The position numbers and the translations under genes are program-made. A stretch of 64,000 nt of DNA. It comes from Bacteroides faecium (GTDB taxonomy: Bacteria; Bacteroidota; Bacteroidia; Bacteroidales; Bacteroidaceae). This document shows positions 53,598 to 62,263 of the stretch, one piece after another. The notes under the pieces were generated by a model that saw nothing but the letters and a program-made list of their open reading frames with translations, was not told the DNA's origin and did not search any database. The stretch spans positions 1,240,001 to 1,304,000 of the forward strand of contig NZ_CP050831.1 of NCBI RefSeq assembly GCF_012113595.1, read 5' to 3'. Within the stretch, counting starts at the first letter, position 1. Each line of letters opens with the position of its first letter.

Positions 53598-54668
53598 TTA
53601 GTAGTGGAAATTTGGGTTGTACTTATATCCCCTGCCCTCTTTAACTATCATCCGCTTATTTTTAAGAAAGGTATTCAAGTTCACAAGAACATTTTTTCCT
53701 CTCGTAAAGCCAATGCTGGCGTAACCGTCTTTCAATGCCTTTATCACATTGGTATACCCCTCTATTACAAGTGTTCCAAAGGCTTTTTCCAGTGCCTGTC
53801 GGTGCTGTTGTTCTGTTAGCTCCGTCAATGAAAACCCTCGTTCTTGTTTACTACGCTCAAAAGCATAGTCCTTTACAACTTCGGGCAAAGCATCATCATT
53901 AATGCGAAATGCAAACGGTTCAAAGTCTTTATCACGGATGTGCATTGCTTTTACCTCACTAATATTCACATCTTGGCTACTCTTTGTTATCTGCAATACA
54001 GTTTCCGCCTTATTATTGAGTTCCGTTCCGATATGCCCTCGTGTATTGTCATCTCCCTTGTTTAAATGCAGCACGGTGTGAATATGTAAGTTATATTCAC
54101 CCGACCACTTCATAAAAAGGTTGATTAGTTCGGATGATTCGCTGGGGCTATTAATATCATACATCAAATCACGAATGCCGTCTATGATAACAAGTCCTAT
54201 ATCTTCCATATTCTTAAGCATGTAGTCTATTATCAGTTTCCGCATGGTAGGTGTATATTCTCTCAATACAATAAAGATAAAGTCCTTATTATCCTTATCG
54301 GTGGGAATATCAGCCAGTCGACAAATACGCTCCATCACCTTATGACAATGGTATTTGCTCTGCTCTGTATCTATGTACAAGATTTTACGCTTGTTCTCAG
54401 GTAGACATGCCGAGTACTGGAGTACTTCATCATTTTTCAAGGCTGCTGCCACGATAGCAGATATATTGAAAGTCTTCTTACTCTTGGCTTTACCTGTCGA
54501 AGCGCTAAAATTTCCCAGTGTACCGATAGTTGAACCGTTTACCCAAAGTATTTCAGGCGGCACATCGTAAGTGTCGGTTACCTTCAAATGAATGGTTTTC
54601 CAAAGGATTGCAAAATCTTCTTTGCTCATGTCCTTCTTCTTTTCCCCTGTCCCAATCTTATTTTCCAT
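53598..54668 (-). CDS. RepA-like AAA ATPase / helicase of the element
   Basis: A 356-residue RecA-fold ATPase of the RepA/AAA_25 group. The nucleotide-binding loop reads G-N-F-S-A-S-T-G-K-A-K-S-K-K-T-F (about 52-67), Walker B is DIGLVIIDGIRDLMYD (about 163-178), and HTVLHLNKGDDNTRGHIGTELNNKAETVLQI (about 195-225) is the conserved sensor region. The C-terminal 80 residues form a winged-helix-like domain ending GRGYKYNPNF. It is likely to unwind DNA at the element's origin. It lies 4 bp after the HTH gene. Confidence 0.83.
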   Translation of the reverse strand: MENKIGTGEKKKDMSKEDFAILWKTIHLKVTDTYDVPPEILWVNGSTIGTLGNFSASTGKAKSKKTFNISAIVAAALKNDEVLQYSACLPENKRKILYIDTEQSKYHCHKVMERICRLADIPTDKDNKDFIFIVLREYTPTMRKLIIDYMLKNMEDIGLVIIDGIRDLMYDINSPSESSELINLFMKWSGEYNLHIHTVLHLNKGDDNTRGHIGTELNNKAETVLQITKSSQDVNISEVKAMHIRDKDFEPFAFRINDDALPEVVKDYAFERSKQERGFSLTELTEQQHRQALEKAFGTLVIEGYTNVIKALKDGYASIGFTRGKNVLVNLNTFLKNKRMIVKEGRGYKYNPNFHY

Positions 54669-54672
54669 AGCT

Positions 54673-54960
54673 TTACTTTTTTAAAGGACGGTTTAGGGTA
54701 TAGGCTTGCGCTTCCTGCTCAATTTGCGCCTGTGTCTTAACAGGATTCTGTCGAAGCCATGTTTCCAACTCTGCCTTTTCAAAATAAAGCATCTTGCCTT
54801 GCGGCTTATAATGAGGTATCAGGTTACCCGAAGTCAATTTATAAAGGTAACTCTTGGATAGGTGAAGGAACATACTTGCTTCATCGAAACTAAGTACATT
54901 CTTACATAAAAAAATCTGTTGTTCGAGTTCTGCAACTCGTGTTTCAATACTTTTCTCCAT
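54673..54960 (-). CDS. HTH_17 (MerR/excisionase-like) DNA-binding protein
   Basis: A 95-residue protein. After a short coiled N-terminus (VAELEQQIFLCKNVL) comes the HTH_17 motif: L-S-F-D-E-A-S-M-F-L-H-L-S-K-S-Y-L-Y-K-L-T, then the wing I-P-H-Y-K-P-Q-G-K-M-L-Y-F-E-K-A-E-L-E-x-W-L. In Bacteroides mobilizable elements such proteins act as excisionase or as regulator of the replication genes that follow. Here it is directly upstream (4 bp) of repA, so a control role for replication is as likely as excision. Confidence 0.85.
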   Translation of the reverse strand: MEKSIETRVAELEQQIFLCKNVLSFDEASMFLHLSKSYLYKLTSGNLIPHYKPQGKMLYFEKAELETWLRQNPVKTQAQIEQEAQAYTLNRPLKK

Positions 54961-55089
54961 ACAATCAGGAATTAGAAATTAAATGATATGGAGTGCATGC
55001 CCTCCGTGTCTTGTAGTCGATTACGGGGGCAAATGTATTGAATATAAGGTTGATAGAGGATTGACTATGTTTGAGGTATCAACCTATTC

Positions 55090-56013
55090 TCAAAGTTTTT
55101 TCACTTGTTTGAGGTATCTTTCTATGGTTGCGTATTTTCCCCTAATTTCTATGTCCTTTACACTATTGGCTGCAGAAGATAAATCACTCTGATTAAGATA
55201 ATTATCTTTCTGTGAGGAAATAAAAAGCTGATTATTAGCAATTACGGATTGCCAATTAGGTGTTATCAAATCTCTATAGTATAACCCTGAAAATAAATAG
55301 GCTAAATGTCTGTTATTCTTCGACTTTAGAATTGCATTAGGCTTACAGGCAAGTATGGCTTTGAAATCGTCAATAGACACAGAAGCATTAAACAATTTAA
55401 CCTCATTGATACATTCTACTAAAAGTGTCATTTGTCCATCATTCAAAACCGATTCAAACGGGTTTTCATCATCGGTAACAGGTCGTACTACCTTCTGAGG
55501 TTGTATTATTGGTTGTTCTTGTTCTACGTTAATCTCTTCCTGTGATTGCTCTACTACTATTTGCGGTTCTTCTTCTTTCTTTTCTCGCAAGTAAGCCAAA
55601 TATTTCTCTAAAACAATAGCTCTTACTACTACGGAAAAATATGGCAACTCTTCGTCATAAGCCGTATTATCCTGTTCGTATTGGGAATACTCAAATGAGG
55701 TAACAGAAAACGTGAGATATTTTCTTTTTTCATCAGGTTTAATAGATTCATAAAATCCGCTTTCCCAAAAGAAGTTATGTATGAAATAACAACGCTGTAT
55801 CTCACTTAGTACAGAATAACGCATATATAAACTCGCTAATTCATCAGCGATACGAATATATTCTTGTCGTTCCAATTTTTCCATCTCCTCCGCATTTAGA
55901 TATTTGGATTTCATATAAATGCTCCTTTCTAAAGTTTCATAGGCATGGTTAATGCAACGGTCAAATAATCTTTGTATATTATCAAATTTAGCTTTAAACT
56001 CTGTATCTATCAT
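55090..56013 (-). CDS. Hypothetical protein of the mobilizable element
   Basis: About 307 residues from the ATG at 56011-56013; an ATG at 56031 is possible, but it would sit only a few bases after the transcription start expected from the -7 box at 56041-56048. The protein is mostly alpha-helical and charged (KFDNIQRLFDRCINHAYETLE), with a middle segment rich in Glu/Gln/Val (VVEQSQEEINVEQEQPIIQPQ) and a C-terminal domain (MTLLVECINEVKLFNASVS, NNRHLAYLFSGLYYRDLI). No known domain recognised. Similar proteins accompany integrases of Bacteroides elements, so a role in the element's biology is likely but undefined. Confidence 0.7.
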   Translation of the reverse strand: MIDTEFKAKFDNIQRLFDRCINHAYETLERSIYMKSKYLNAEEMEKLERQEYIRIADELASLYMRYSVLSEIQRCYFIHNFFWESGFYESIKPDEKRKYLTFSVTSFEYSQYEQDNTAYDEELPYFSVVVRAIVLEKYLAYLREKKEEEPQIVVEQSQEEINVEQEQPIIQPQKVVRPVTDDENPFESVLNDGQMTLLVECINEVKLFNASVSIDDFKAILACKPNAILKSKNNRHLAYLFSGLYYRDLITPNWQSVIANNQLFISSQKDNYLNQSDLSSAANSVKDIEIRGKYATIERYLKQVKKL

Positions 56014-56040
56014 AATATTCTCTGTTTTCATTAATGTGAG

Positions 56041-56048
56041 CAAAGATA
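56041..56048 (-). promoter_or_regulatory. -7 box of the minus-strand hypothetical gene
   Basis: TATCTTTG on the minus strand. Transcription would start near 56036, favouring the ATG at 56013 over 56031. Confidence 0.5.
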
Positions 56049-56122
56049 ACGATTCCGCTTAAAAACTAATAATAGCCAAAAGAGAAAGTATAAGAAGATA
56101 ACCACATTAGCCTAAAATTGAT

Positions 56123-56130
56123 TATCTTTG
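56123..56130 (+). promoter_or_regulatory. Substitute ychF promoter at the right end of the element
   Basis: TATCTTTG inside the phrase TGATTATCTTTGCA, the same as at the original ychF promoter at 45609-45620. It lies 123 bp before the ychF ATG and inside the element, so it can drive the disrupted gene. Confidence 0.55.
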
Positions 56131-56253
56131 CACACCAAAACGAGGTGAAAGGAGCAATTATTCTTTTTTAACTTTATATTGTTACCATTTTGTTACTCGT
56201 TCATTTTACAACGATACATAACTAATTGATAATAAGAAATATAATATATAATT

Positions 56254-57357
56254 ATGGCTTTACAATGTGGTATTGTAGGACTACCGAACGTGGGTAAGTC
56301 AACACTTTTCAACTGTTTGTCGAACGCAAAAGCACAAGCGGCAAACTTCCCTTTCTGTACAATTGAACCGAATGTAGGTGTAATCACCGTTCCCGACGAA
56401 CGTCTGAACGCGCTGGCTGAATTGGTACATCCCCAAAGAATCGTCCCTACAACAGTAGAAATCGTAGATATCGCCGGACTGGTGAAAGGCGCAAGCAAAG
56501 GTGAAGGACTGGGAAACAAGTTCCTTGCCAATATCCGTGAGACGGATGCAATCATCCACGTACTTCGTTGCTTTGACGATGAAAACGTGACACACGTAGA
56601 CGGAAGCATAAATCCTGTCCGCGACAAAGAAATCATCGACTACGAACTTCAATTGAAGGATTTGGAAACCATCGAAAGCCGCATCCAAAAGGTGCAGAAA
56701 CAAGCACAGACTGGTGGTGACAAGGCTGCAAAACAGGCTTACGATGTACTGGTTCAATACAAAGAAGCCTTAGAACAGGGCAAATCGGCACGTACCGTCA
56801 CTTTCGAAACGAAAGACGAACAGAAGATTGCCCGTGAACTGTTCTTATTGACCAGCAAGCCGGTGATGTACGTTTGTAACGTAGACGAAGCAAGCGCAGT
56901 AAACGGAAACAAATACGTAGATATGGTACGTGAAGCCGTGAAAGACGAGAATGCAGAAATCCTGGTTGTCGCAGCCAAGACAGAAGCGGATATCGCCGAA
57001 CTGGAAACGTACGAAGACCGTCAGATGTTCCTTGCCGAGGTAGGTTTGGAAGAATCGGGCGTGGCACGTCTTATCAAATCAGCTTATAAATTATTGAATC
57101 TTGAAACTTACTTCACAGCCGGCGTACAGGAAGTACGTGCCTGGACTTACGAAAAAGGTTGGAAAGCTCCGCAATGCGCAGGTGTTATCCACACCGATTT
57201 TGAGAAAGGCTTTATCCGTGCGGAAGTTATCAAATACGAAGATTATATCCAGTACGGTTCGGAAGCAGCCGTGAAGGAAGCCGGTAAACTGGGTGTGGAA
57301 GGAAAAGAATATGTCGTACAGGATGGCGACATCATGCATTTCCGTTTCAACGTGTGA
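56254..57357 (+). CDS. ychF: YchF/OLA1 family redox-regulated ATPase
   Basis: A 367-residue GTPase-fold ATPase, full length for the family. Motifs: G-L-P-N-V-G-K-S-T-L-F (residues 8-18), the switch region NFPFCTIEPNVGVI, DIAGLVKGASKGEGLGNKFL, the altered NKxD motif (CNVDE) that marks ATP preference, and a C-terminal TGS domain (CAGVIHTDFEKGFIRAEVI). It is a core gene linked to ribosome function and stress response. Its first codons are similar but not identical to the remnant at 45665, so the reading frame has been restored by the inserted element. Confidence 0.96.
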   Translation: MALQCGIVGLPNVGKSTLFNCLSNAKAQAANFPFCTIEPNVGVITVPDERLNALAELVHPQRIVPTTVEIVDIAGLVKGASKGEGLGNKFLANIRETDAIIHVLRCFDDENVTHVDGSINPVRDKEIIDYELQLKDLETIESRIQKVQKQAQTGGDKAAKQAYDVLVQYKEALEQGKSARTVTFETKDEQKIARELFLLTSKPVMYVCNVDEASAVNGNKYVDMVREAVKDENAEILVVAAKTEADIAELETYEDRQMFLAEVGLEESGVARLIKSAYKLLNLETYFTAGVQEVRAWTYEKGWKAPQCAGVIHTDFEKGFIRAEVIKYEDYIQYGSEAAVKEAGKLGVEGKEYVVQDGDIMHFRFNV

Positions 57358-57404
57358 TTATCGGTAATCATCAACGACTTATTAATTACTAATTCGCTAA
57401 CCAT

Positions 57405-58322
57405 ATGAAATATCTCATTGCAGGAACGGGAGGTGTAGGCGGCAGTATCGCAGGATTCTTGTCGCTGGCAGGCAAAGATGTAACTTGTATTGCCCGTGGA
57501 GCTCATTTGCAGTCAATTCAGACAAACGGGCTGAAACTGAAGTCGGATTTGAAGGGCGAACATACGCTCCGGATTCCGGCAACTACGGCTGAAGAATTCA
57601 ATGGGAAAGCAGATGTGATATTTGTATGCGTGAAAGGTTATTCGGTCGATTCTATCGTAGAACTGATAAAAAGAGCAGCACACAAAGACACGGTTGTCAT
57701 CCCTATTCTGAATGTATATGGCACAGGGCCGCGCATACAGAAACTTGTTCCGGGAGTGACTGTCCTGGATGGTTGTATCTATATCGTAGGCTTCGTTTCC
57801 GGCACAGGGGAAATTACCCAAATGGGCAAAATATTCCGTCTGGTATATGGTGCTCACCGTGGCACTGTTGTCAAACCCGGATTACTGGAAGCCATCCGGG
57901 AAGAATTGCAGGAAGCAGGCATAAAGGTAGACCTCTCACCGGATATTAACCGGGATACATTCATCAAATGGTCGTTCATCTCCGCAATGGCTGTAACAGG
58001 TGCTTACTACGACGTTCCGATGGGAGAAGTGCAGAAACCGGGAAAGGTACGGGATACATTTATCGGACTTTCTACGGAAAGCGCTGCCTTAGGGAAGAAA
58101 CTTGGCGTGGAATTTCCGGAAGACCCCGTCAGCTATAATCTGAAAGTGATTGACAAGCTCGACCCCGAAAGTACCGCTTCCATGCAGAAAGACTTGGCAC
58201 GCGGACACGAGTCAGAGATACAAGGCTTGCTCTTCGACATGATTGCGGCAGCCGAGGAACAAGGAGTAGATATACCAACCTACCGGATGGTTGCGGAGAA
58301 ATTCAAAGAATCTAATCATTAA
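57405..58322 (+). CDS. panE: Ketopantoate reductase family protein
   Basis: A 305-residue NADPH-dependent reductase of the 2-dehydropantoate 2-reductase family. The nucleotide-binding fold begins I-A-G-T-G-G-V-G-G-S-I-A-G (4-16); ICVKGYS (about 76-82) and the substrate-side Lys in DTFIKWSFISAMAVTG (about 183-198) follow, with the C-terminal helical domain containing ESTASMQKDLARGHESEIQ. It would convert ketopantoate to pantoate for CoA synthesis. Assignment to PanE proper is likely but paralogues of this family exist. It lies 47 bp after ychF and 17 bp before lgt. Confidence 0.88.
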   Translation: MKYLIAGTGGVGGSIAGFLSLAGKDVTCIARGAHLQSIQTNGLKLKSDLKGEHTLRIPATTAEEFNGKADVIFVCVKGYSVDSIVELIKRAAHKDTVVIPILNVYGTGPRIQKLVPGVTVLDGCIYIVGFVSGTGEITQMGKIFRLVYGAHRGTVVKPGLLEAIREELQEAGIKVDLSPDINRDTFIKWSFISAMAVTGAYYDVPMGEVQKPGKVRDTFIGLSTESAALGKKLGVEFPEDPVSYNLKVIDKLDPESTASMQKDLARGHESEIQGLLFDMIAAAEEQGVDIPTYRMVAEKFKESNH

Positions 58323-58339
58323 CATTAATCCAATATAGA

Positions 58340-59173
58340 ATGAATACCATGCTATTATCCATCAACTGGAACCCGAACCCCGAACTATTCAACCTGTTCG
58401 GCATTTCTATCCGTTATTACGGATTATTGTGGGCAGTAGGAATATTCTTTGCTTATGTGGTTGTTCACTACCAGTACCGGGATAAAAAGATAGAGGAGAA
58501 GAAGTTCGACCCGCTTTTCTTTTATTGTTTCTTTGGTATTCTGATTGGTGCCCGCTTGGGACACTGTCTGTTCTATGACCCGGGATACTACTTGTCCCAC
58601 TTCTGGGAAATGATTCTTCCCATCAAATTCATGCCGGACGGAAACTGGAAATTCACCGGATATGAAGGACTTGCCAGCCATGGCGGTACACTAGGATTGA
58701 TAGTTGCCCTTTGGCTGTATTGCCGTAAGACGAAACTTCATTATATGGATGTGCTGGATATGATTGCCGTAGCTACGCCAATCACGGCCTGCTTCATTCG
58801 TCTTGCCAATCTGATGAACTCTGAGATTATCGGTAAACCGTCTGATGTACCCTGGGCATTCGTTTTCGAGCGCGTAGATATGCTACCCCGTCATCCGGGA
58901 CAACTCTACGAAGCCATCGCTTATCTTATCCTGTTCTTCATCATGATTTACCTGTATAAGAATTACAGCAAGAAACTGCATCGCGGCTTCTTCTTCGGCC
59001 TCTGTCTGACGTATATCTTCACCTTCCGCTTCTTTATCGAGTTCCTGAAAGAGAATCAGGAAGATTTTGAAAACAGCATGATGTTCAATATGGGACAATG
59101 GTTAAGCGTTCCATTCATCATAATAGGTGTCTACTTCATGTTCTTCTATGACAAGAAGAAGAAAGTAGCCTGA
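58340..59173 (+). CDS. lgt: Prolipoprotein diacylglyceryl transferase
   Basis: A 277-residue integral membrane enzyme that transfers diacylglyceryl from phosphatidylglycerol to the lipobox cysteine of prolipoproteins, the first step in making the many lipoproteins seen in this window. Visible motifs: SIRYYGLLWAVG (Tyr in the first loop), LGARLGHCLFYDPGYY with essential Arg/His region, EGLASHGGTLG, the Lgt signature R-L-A-N-L-M-N-S-E-I-I-G-K-P, and RHPGQLYEA. Six to seven hydrophobic segments. Start at ATG 58340; an in-frame MLLS follows two codons later. Confidence 0.95.
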   Translation: MNTMLLSINWNPNPELFNLFGISIRYYGLLWAVGIFFAYVVVHYQYRDKKIEEKKFDPLFFYCFFGILIGARLGHCLFYDPGYYLSHFWEMILPIKFMPDGNWKFTGYEGLASHGGTLGLIVALWLYCRKTKLHYMDVLDMIAVATPITACFIRLANLMNSEIIGKPSDVPWAFVFERVDMLPRHPGQLYEAIAYLILFFIMIYLYKNYSKKLHRGFFFGLCLTYIFTFRFFIEFLKENQEDFENSMMFNMGQWLSVPFIIIGVYFMFFYDKKKKVA

Positions 59174-59178
59174 AACGG

Positions 59179-59218
59179 AAAAAGGGATTAGCGATGTTTA
59201 AATCACTAATCCCTTTTT
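59179..59218. terminator. Bidirectional intrinsic terminator between lgt and mutS
   Basis: AAAAAGGGATTAG (59179-59191) pairs exactly with CTAATCCCTTTTT (59206-59218). The stem is flanked by A on one side and T on the other, so it ends lgt transcription and could also act on the opposite strand. Confidence 0.85.
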
Positions 59219-59318
59219 TTATCATTTACTCTTTTCTTGTTAGAGTGGATACCATTTTCCTGACGTCAGGAAAACGATCGAAAATATACTCTAGGGCATA
59301 TTTACCTATATTTTCGCC

Positions 59319-61937
59319 TTATTTCCCCCTGACTATCTTCTTTATATCATTCAGCTTATTCAGTGCTTCAATCGGAGTGAGATTATTCACATCCAAGTTC
59401 AATATCTCATCACGAATCTGACAAAGAATCGGGTCATCCAACTGGAAGAAGCTCAACTGCATACCGCCACGGTTCTCGCTCACTTCCGCCAATGGCTTGC
59501 CTGCTATTCCCTGTTGACGATTATCAGATTCAAGCTGTTTCAATATCTCATTCGCACGTTTCACAATGCTTTTCGGCATACCCGCCATCTTTGCCACATG
59601 AATACCGAAGGAGTGTTCGCTGCCGCCACGTTCCAGTTTACGAAGGAAGATTACCTTGTTATCCACTTCTTTCACCGATACATTATAGTTCTTGATACGC
59701 TTGAAGGATTTCTCCATCTCGTTCAATTCATGGTAGTGCGTAGCAAATAAAGTACGTGCTTTCGCTTTCGGATGTTCATGGATATGTTCTACAATCGCCC
59801 AAGCAATGGAAATACCATCATAAGTAGAAGTACCGCGTCCCAGTTCGTCAAACAGCACCAGGCTTCGGGAAGAAACATTGTTCAGAATATCCGCCGCTTC
59901 GTTCATCTCCACCATGAATGTAGATTCACCGACTGATATATTATCGCTCGCTCCCACACGGGTAAATATCTTATCCACCAGTCCGATATGGGCACTTTCG
60001 GCAGGAACGAACGAACCGATTTGCGCCAGTAACGTAATCAGTGCAGTCTGACGCAGGAGTGCCGACTTACCGGCCATATTGGGACCAGTTATTATGATAA
60101 TCTGCTGGGTAGTGTTGTCCAGCATTACATCATTGGCAATATACTTCTCGCCAATCGGAAGTTGCTTTTCAATCACCGGATGACGCCCCTGACGAATATC
60201 CAGTACATCATTATCCTCAATAATCGGACGGATATAACGATTCTCACGAGCCACATTGGCGAATGACAAAAGACAGTCCAGGCGGGCAATCTGATTCGCG
60301 TTAATCTGTATCTGAGGAATAAATTCCATCAATGCCTGTACCAAATCCGTATATAGCTGCGTTTCCAGAACCAGAATCTTATCCTCCGCTCCCAAAATCT
60401 TCTCTTCGTATTCTTTCAGTTCCTGCGTGATATAACGCTCTGCGTTGACCAACGTCTGTTTGCGAATCCATTCGGGTGGAACCTTATCCTTATGCACATT
60501 ACGGACTTCGATATAATAACCGAATACATTATTATAAGCTACTTTCAAGCTCGGAATACCCGTCCGTTCGCTTTCGCGCTGCTGTATTTTGAGCAAGTAA
60601 TCTTTTCCGGAATAGGAGATTTGGCGTAACTCGTCCAAATCCGCGTTCACCCCATTTTGAATCACGCCACCCTTATTAATCAATAATGGCGGGTCATTAT
60701 TAATCTCTTTGGCTATCCGGTCACGGATAGAAATACAAAGATTCAGTTGCTCGCCGATTCGGTTCAGACTGGCGTTATCAGCTTCCATACATGCCTCCTT
60801 TATCGGCTCGATAGCCTGCAAGGCAACTTTCAACTGCACCACTTCACGAGGTGATACACGCCCAACGGCTACTTTGGAAATGATACGTTCCAAGTCTCCT
60901 ATCATATGCAACTGCTCTTCAATCAGTTCCTTAAAGTCCGGTTGGCGGAAGAAATACTCCACGACATTCAACCGTTCATTGATAGGCTTCTCATCTTTTA
61001 GCGGAAAGACCATCCAACGTTTCAGCAGACGTGCACCCATCGGGCTGATGGTCCGGTCGATGACATTAATCAGGCTGCTTCCGCCATCATTCATATTACC
61101 AATCAACTCAAGGCTGCGCACCGTGAATTTATCCAGACGAACGTATTTATCTTCCTCAATACGAGCCAGAGAAGTGATATGCCCAATCTGCGTATGCTGT
61201 GTCATCGTCAGGTATTGCAGGATGGCACCGGAAGCAATGATACCATTCTTCAAATGCTCCACGCCGAACCCTTTCAGATTCTTCGTTTCAAAATGTTTCA
61301 GCAACTTCTCACGGGCAGTAGTCTCCGTAAATACCCAGTCGTCCAGCTCGAAGGTAAAGAACTTGCTGCCGAAATTTCCCTCAAACATCAGGCGCTTGCC
61401 ACGTTCAAAAAGAATCTCTTTCGGAGCGAAGTTATTCAGCAGTTTGTCCACATAGTCAAAAGGGCCTTCCGCCGTAAGAAATTCACCGGTAGATATATCG
61501 AGAAAAGCAACTCCACAGGAAGCCTTTCCGAAATGGACGGCAGCCAGAAAGTTGTTCTCCTTATAATTTAATACATTGTCATTGATGGAAACACCCGGAG
61601 TCACCAGTTCGGTAATCCCCCGTTTCACCAACTTCTTGGTCATTTTCGGGTCTTCCAACTGGTCACAGATGGCGACACGTTTTCCGGCACGAACCAGTTT
61701 CGGGAGATATGTATCGAGAGCATGGTGGGGGAATCCCGCCATCTCAACAGTTTTTCCTTTTCCGTTGGCACGTTTTGTCAGTGTGATTCCTAAAATTTCG
61801 GATGCGACGATGGCATCCGTAGAATATGTTTCATAAAAGTCGCCGCAACGAAACAGCATCACTGCATCCGGATGTTGTGCTTTCAAATCCAGAAACTGTT
61901 TCATCATCGGGGTGAGGACGATTTCTTCTTCGTTCAC
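59319..61937 (-). CDS. mutS: DNA mismatch repair protein MutS
   Basis: An 872-residue MutS, starting at GTG 61935-61937 (V-N-E-E-E-I-V-L-T-P-M-M-K-Q); the frame upstream covers the promoter. The mismatch-recognition motif is G-D-F-Y-E-T-Y with the intercalating Phe; the connector, lever and clamp domains follow, then the ATPase with Walker A G-P-N-M-A-G-K-S, Walker B-like LVLFDELGRGTSTYDG and ATHYHEL. Motif GESTFMVEMNEAADIL is present. It is complete, so the strain is not expected to be a MutS mutator. Confidence 0.96.
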   Translation of the reverse strand: MNEEEIVLTPMMKQFLDLKAQHPDAVMLFRCGDFYETYSTDAIVASEILGITLTKRANGKGKTVEMAGFPHHALDTYLPKLVRAGKRVAICDQLEDPKMTKKLVKRGITELVTPGVSINDNVLNYKENNFLAAVHFGKASCGVAFLDISTGEFLTAEGPFDYVDKLLNNFAPKEILFERGKRLMFEGNFGSKFFTFELDDWVFTETTAREKLLKHFETKNLKGFGVEHLKNGIIASGAILQYLTMTQHTQIGHITSLARIEEDKYVRLDKFTVRSLELIGNMNDGGSSLINVIDRTISPMGARLLKRWMVFPLKDEKPINERLNVVEYFFRQPDFKELIEEQLHMIGDLERIISKVAVGRVSPREVVQLKVALQAIEPIKEACMEADNASLNRIGEQLNLCISIRDRIAKEINNDPPLLINKGGVIQNGVNADLDELRQISYSGKDYLLKIQQRESERTGIPSLKVAYNNVFGYYIEVRNVHKDKVPPEWIRKQTLVNAERYITQELKEYEEKILGAEDKILVLETQLYTDLVQALMEFIPQIQINANQIARLDCLLSFANVARENRYIRPIIEDNDVLDIRQGRHPVIEKQLPIGEKYIANDVMLDNTTQQIIIITGPNMAGKSALLRQTALITLLAQIGSFVPAESAHIGLVDKIFTRVGASDNISVGESTFMVEMNEAADILNNVSSRSLVLFDELGRGTSTYDGISIAWAIVEHIHEHPKAKARTLFATHYHELNEMEKSFKRIKNYNVSVKEVDNKVIFLRKLERGGSEHSFGIHVAKMAGMPKSIVKRANEILKQLESDNRQQGIAGKPLAEVSENRGGMQLSFFQLDDPILCQIRDEILNLDVNNLTPIEALNKLNDIKKIVRGK

Positions 61938-61979
61938 GGTTCTCTCCTTTTCTTTTTTATTTAGAGTAAACAATTGCGA

Positions 61980-62019
61980 TATCTTTGCAAAGATAACGGT
62001 TTTTCGGCAGAGAATCAAC
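61980..62019 (-). promoter_or_regulatory. mutS promoter with a palindromic -7 box
   Basis: TATCTTTGCAAAGATA (61980-61995) is a perfect 16-bp palindrome, so the -7 box reads on both strands. For mutS (minus strand) the box is 61988-61995 with GTTG at 62016-62019 and a 20-bp spacer. The leader to the GTG start is about 45 nt. Confidence 0.6.
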
Positions 62020-62143
62020 GCTATCCCCCGTTTCAATTTTCAAAATAAGTGTTGCATAGATTTAAAAAGGAACGGCGTTTTTCTTAACAAACAGGAGAAA
62101 ACTATTAAAACGTGTTATAAAACATACTATTTTACTTGGATAA

Positions 62144-62174
62144 TTTGCTACTTTCACAAAAGTACGTACCTTTG
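62144..62174 (+). promoter_or_regulatory. Consensus promoter of a short RNA
   Basis: TTTG (62144-62147), 19-bp spacer, TACCTTTG (62167-62174): an exact Bacteroides -33/-7 match pointing to a short transcript. Confidence 0.7.
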
Positions 62175-62179
62175 CAATG

Positions 62180-62242
62180 TGTTTTTCATAGTATTAGATT
62201 TAAGGTTAACAAAGGTTGGAGCAAGGCGTTGCTCCTTTTTTT
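62180..62242 (+). ncRNA. Short RNA with intrinsic terminator (~60 nt)
   Basis: The predicted start near 62180 is followed only 38 nt later by a perfect terminator: GGAGCAA (62218-62224), loop GGCG, TTGCTCC (62229-62235) and seven T. No ORF fits in between. The unpaired leader contains TAGTATTAGATTTAAGGTTAAC, split here as TAGTATTAGATT and TAAGGTTAAC, which I think recurs in Bacteroides leaders but could not check. It ends 21 bp from the 3' end of the convergent GH2 gene, so antisense action or plain attenuation are both possible. Confidence 0.6.
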
Positions 62243-62263
62243 ATGCCCGTACGCCGGGAGAGG

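Larger units (their letters stand above)
45674..56270. mobile_element. Integrative mobilizable element inserted at the 5' end of ychF
   Basis: About 10.6 kb between two copies of the ychF start region. It encodes, from left to right, a tyrosine integrase (plus strand) and, all on the minus strand, a cargo operon, a MobV relaxase, a toprim primase, a RepA-like ATPase, an HTH protein and a hypothetical protein. There are no conjugation (tra) genes, so transfer would need a helper element. The ends share CAATGTGG within a similar but not identical ATGGC-TT-CAATGTGG phrase, which places the crossover there and implies that the element brought a substitute ychF start. Cargo genes are visibly more AT-rich than the surrounding core genes, while the relaxase gene is GC-rich. 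Confidence 0.85.

Noticed and set aside
61938..62036. Upstream ATG for MutS
   Set aside because: The 33 added residues overlap the promoter palindrome and are not part of MutS; the GTG at 61935-61937 directly precedes the conserved N-terminus.
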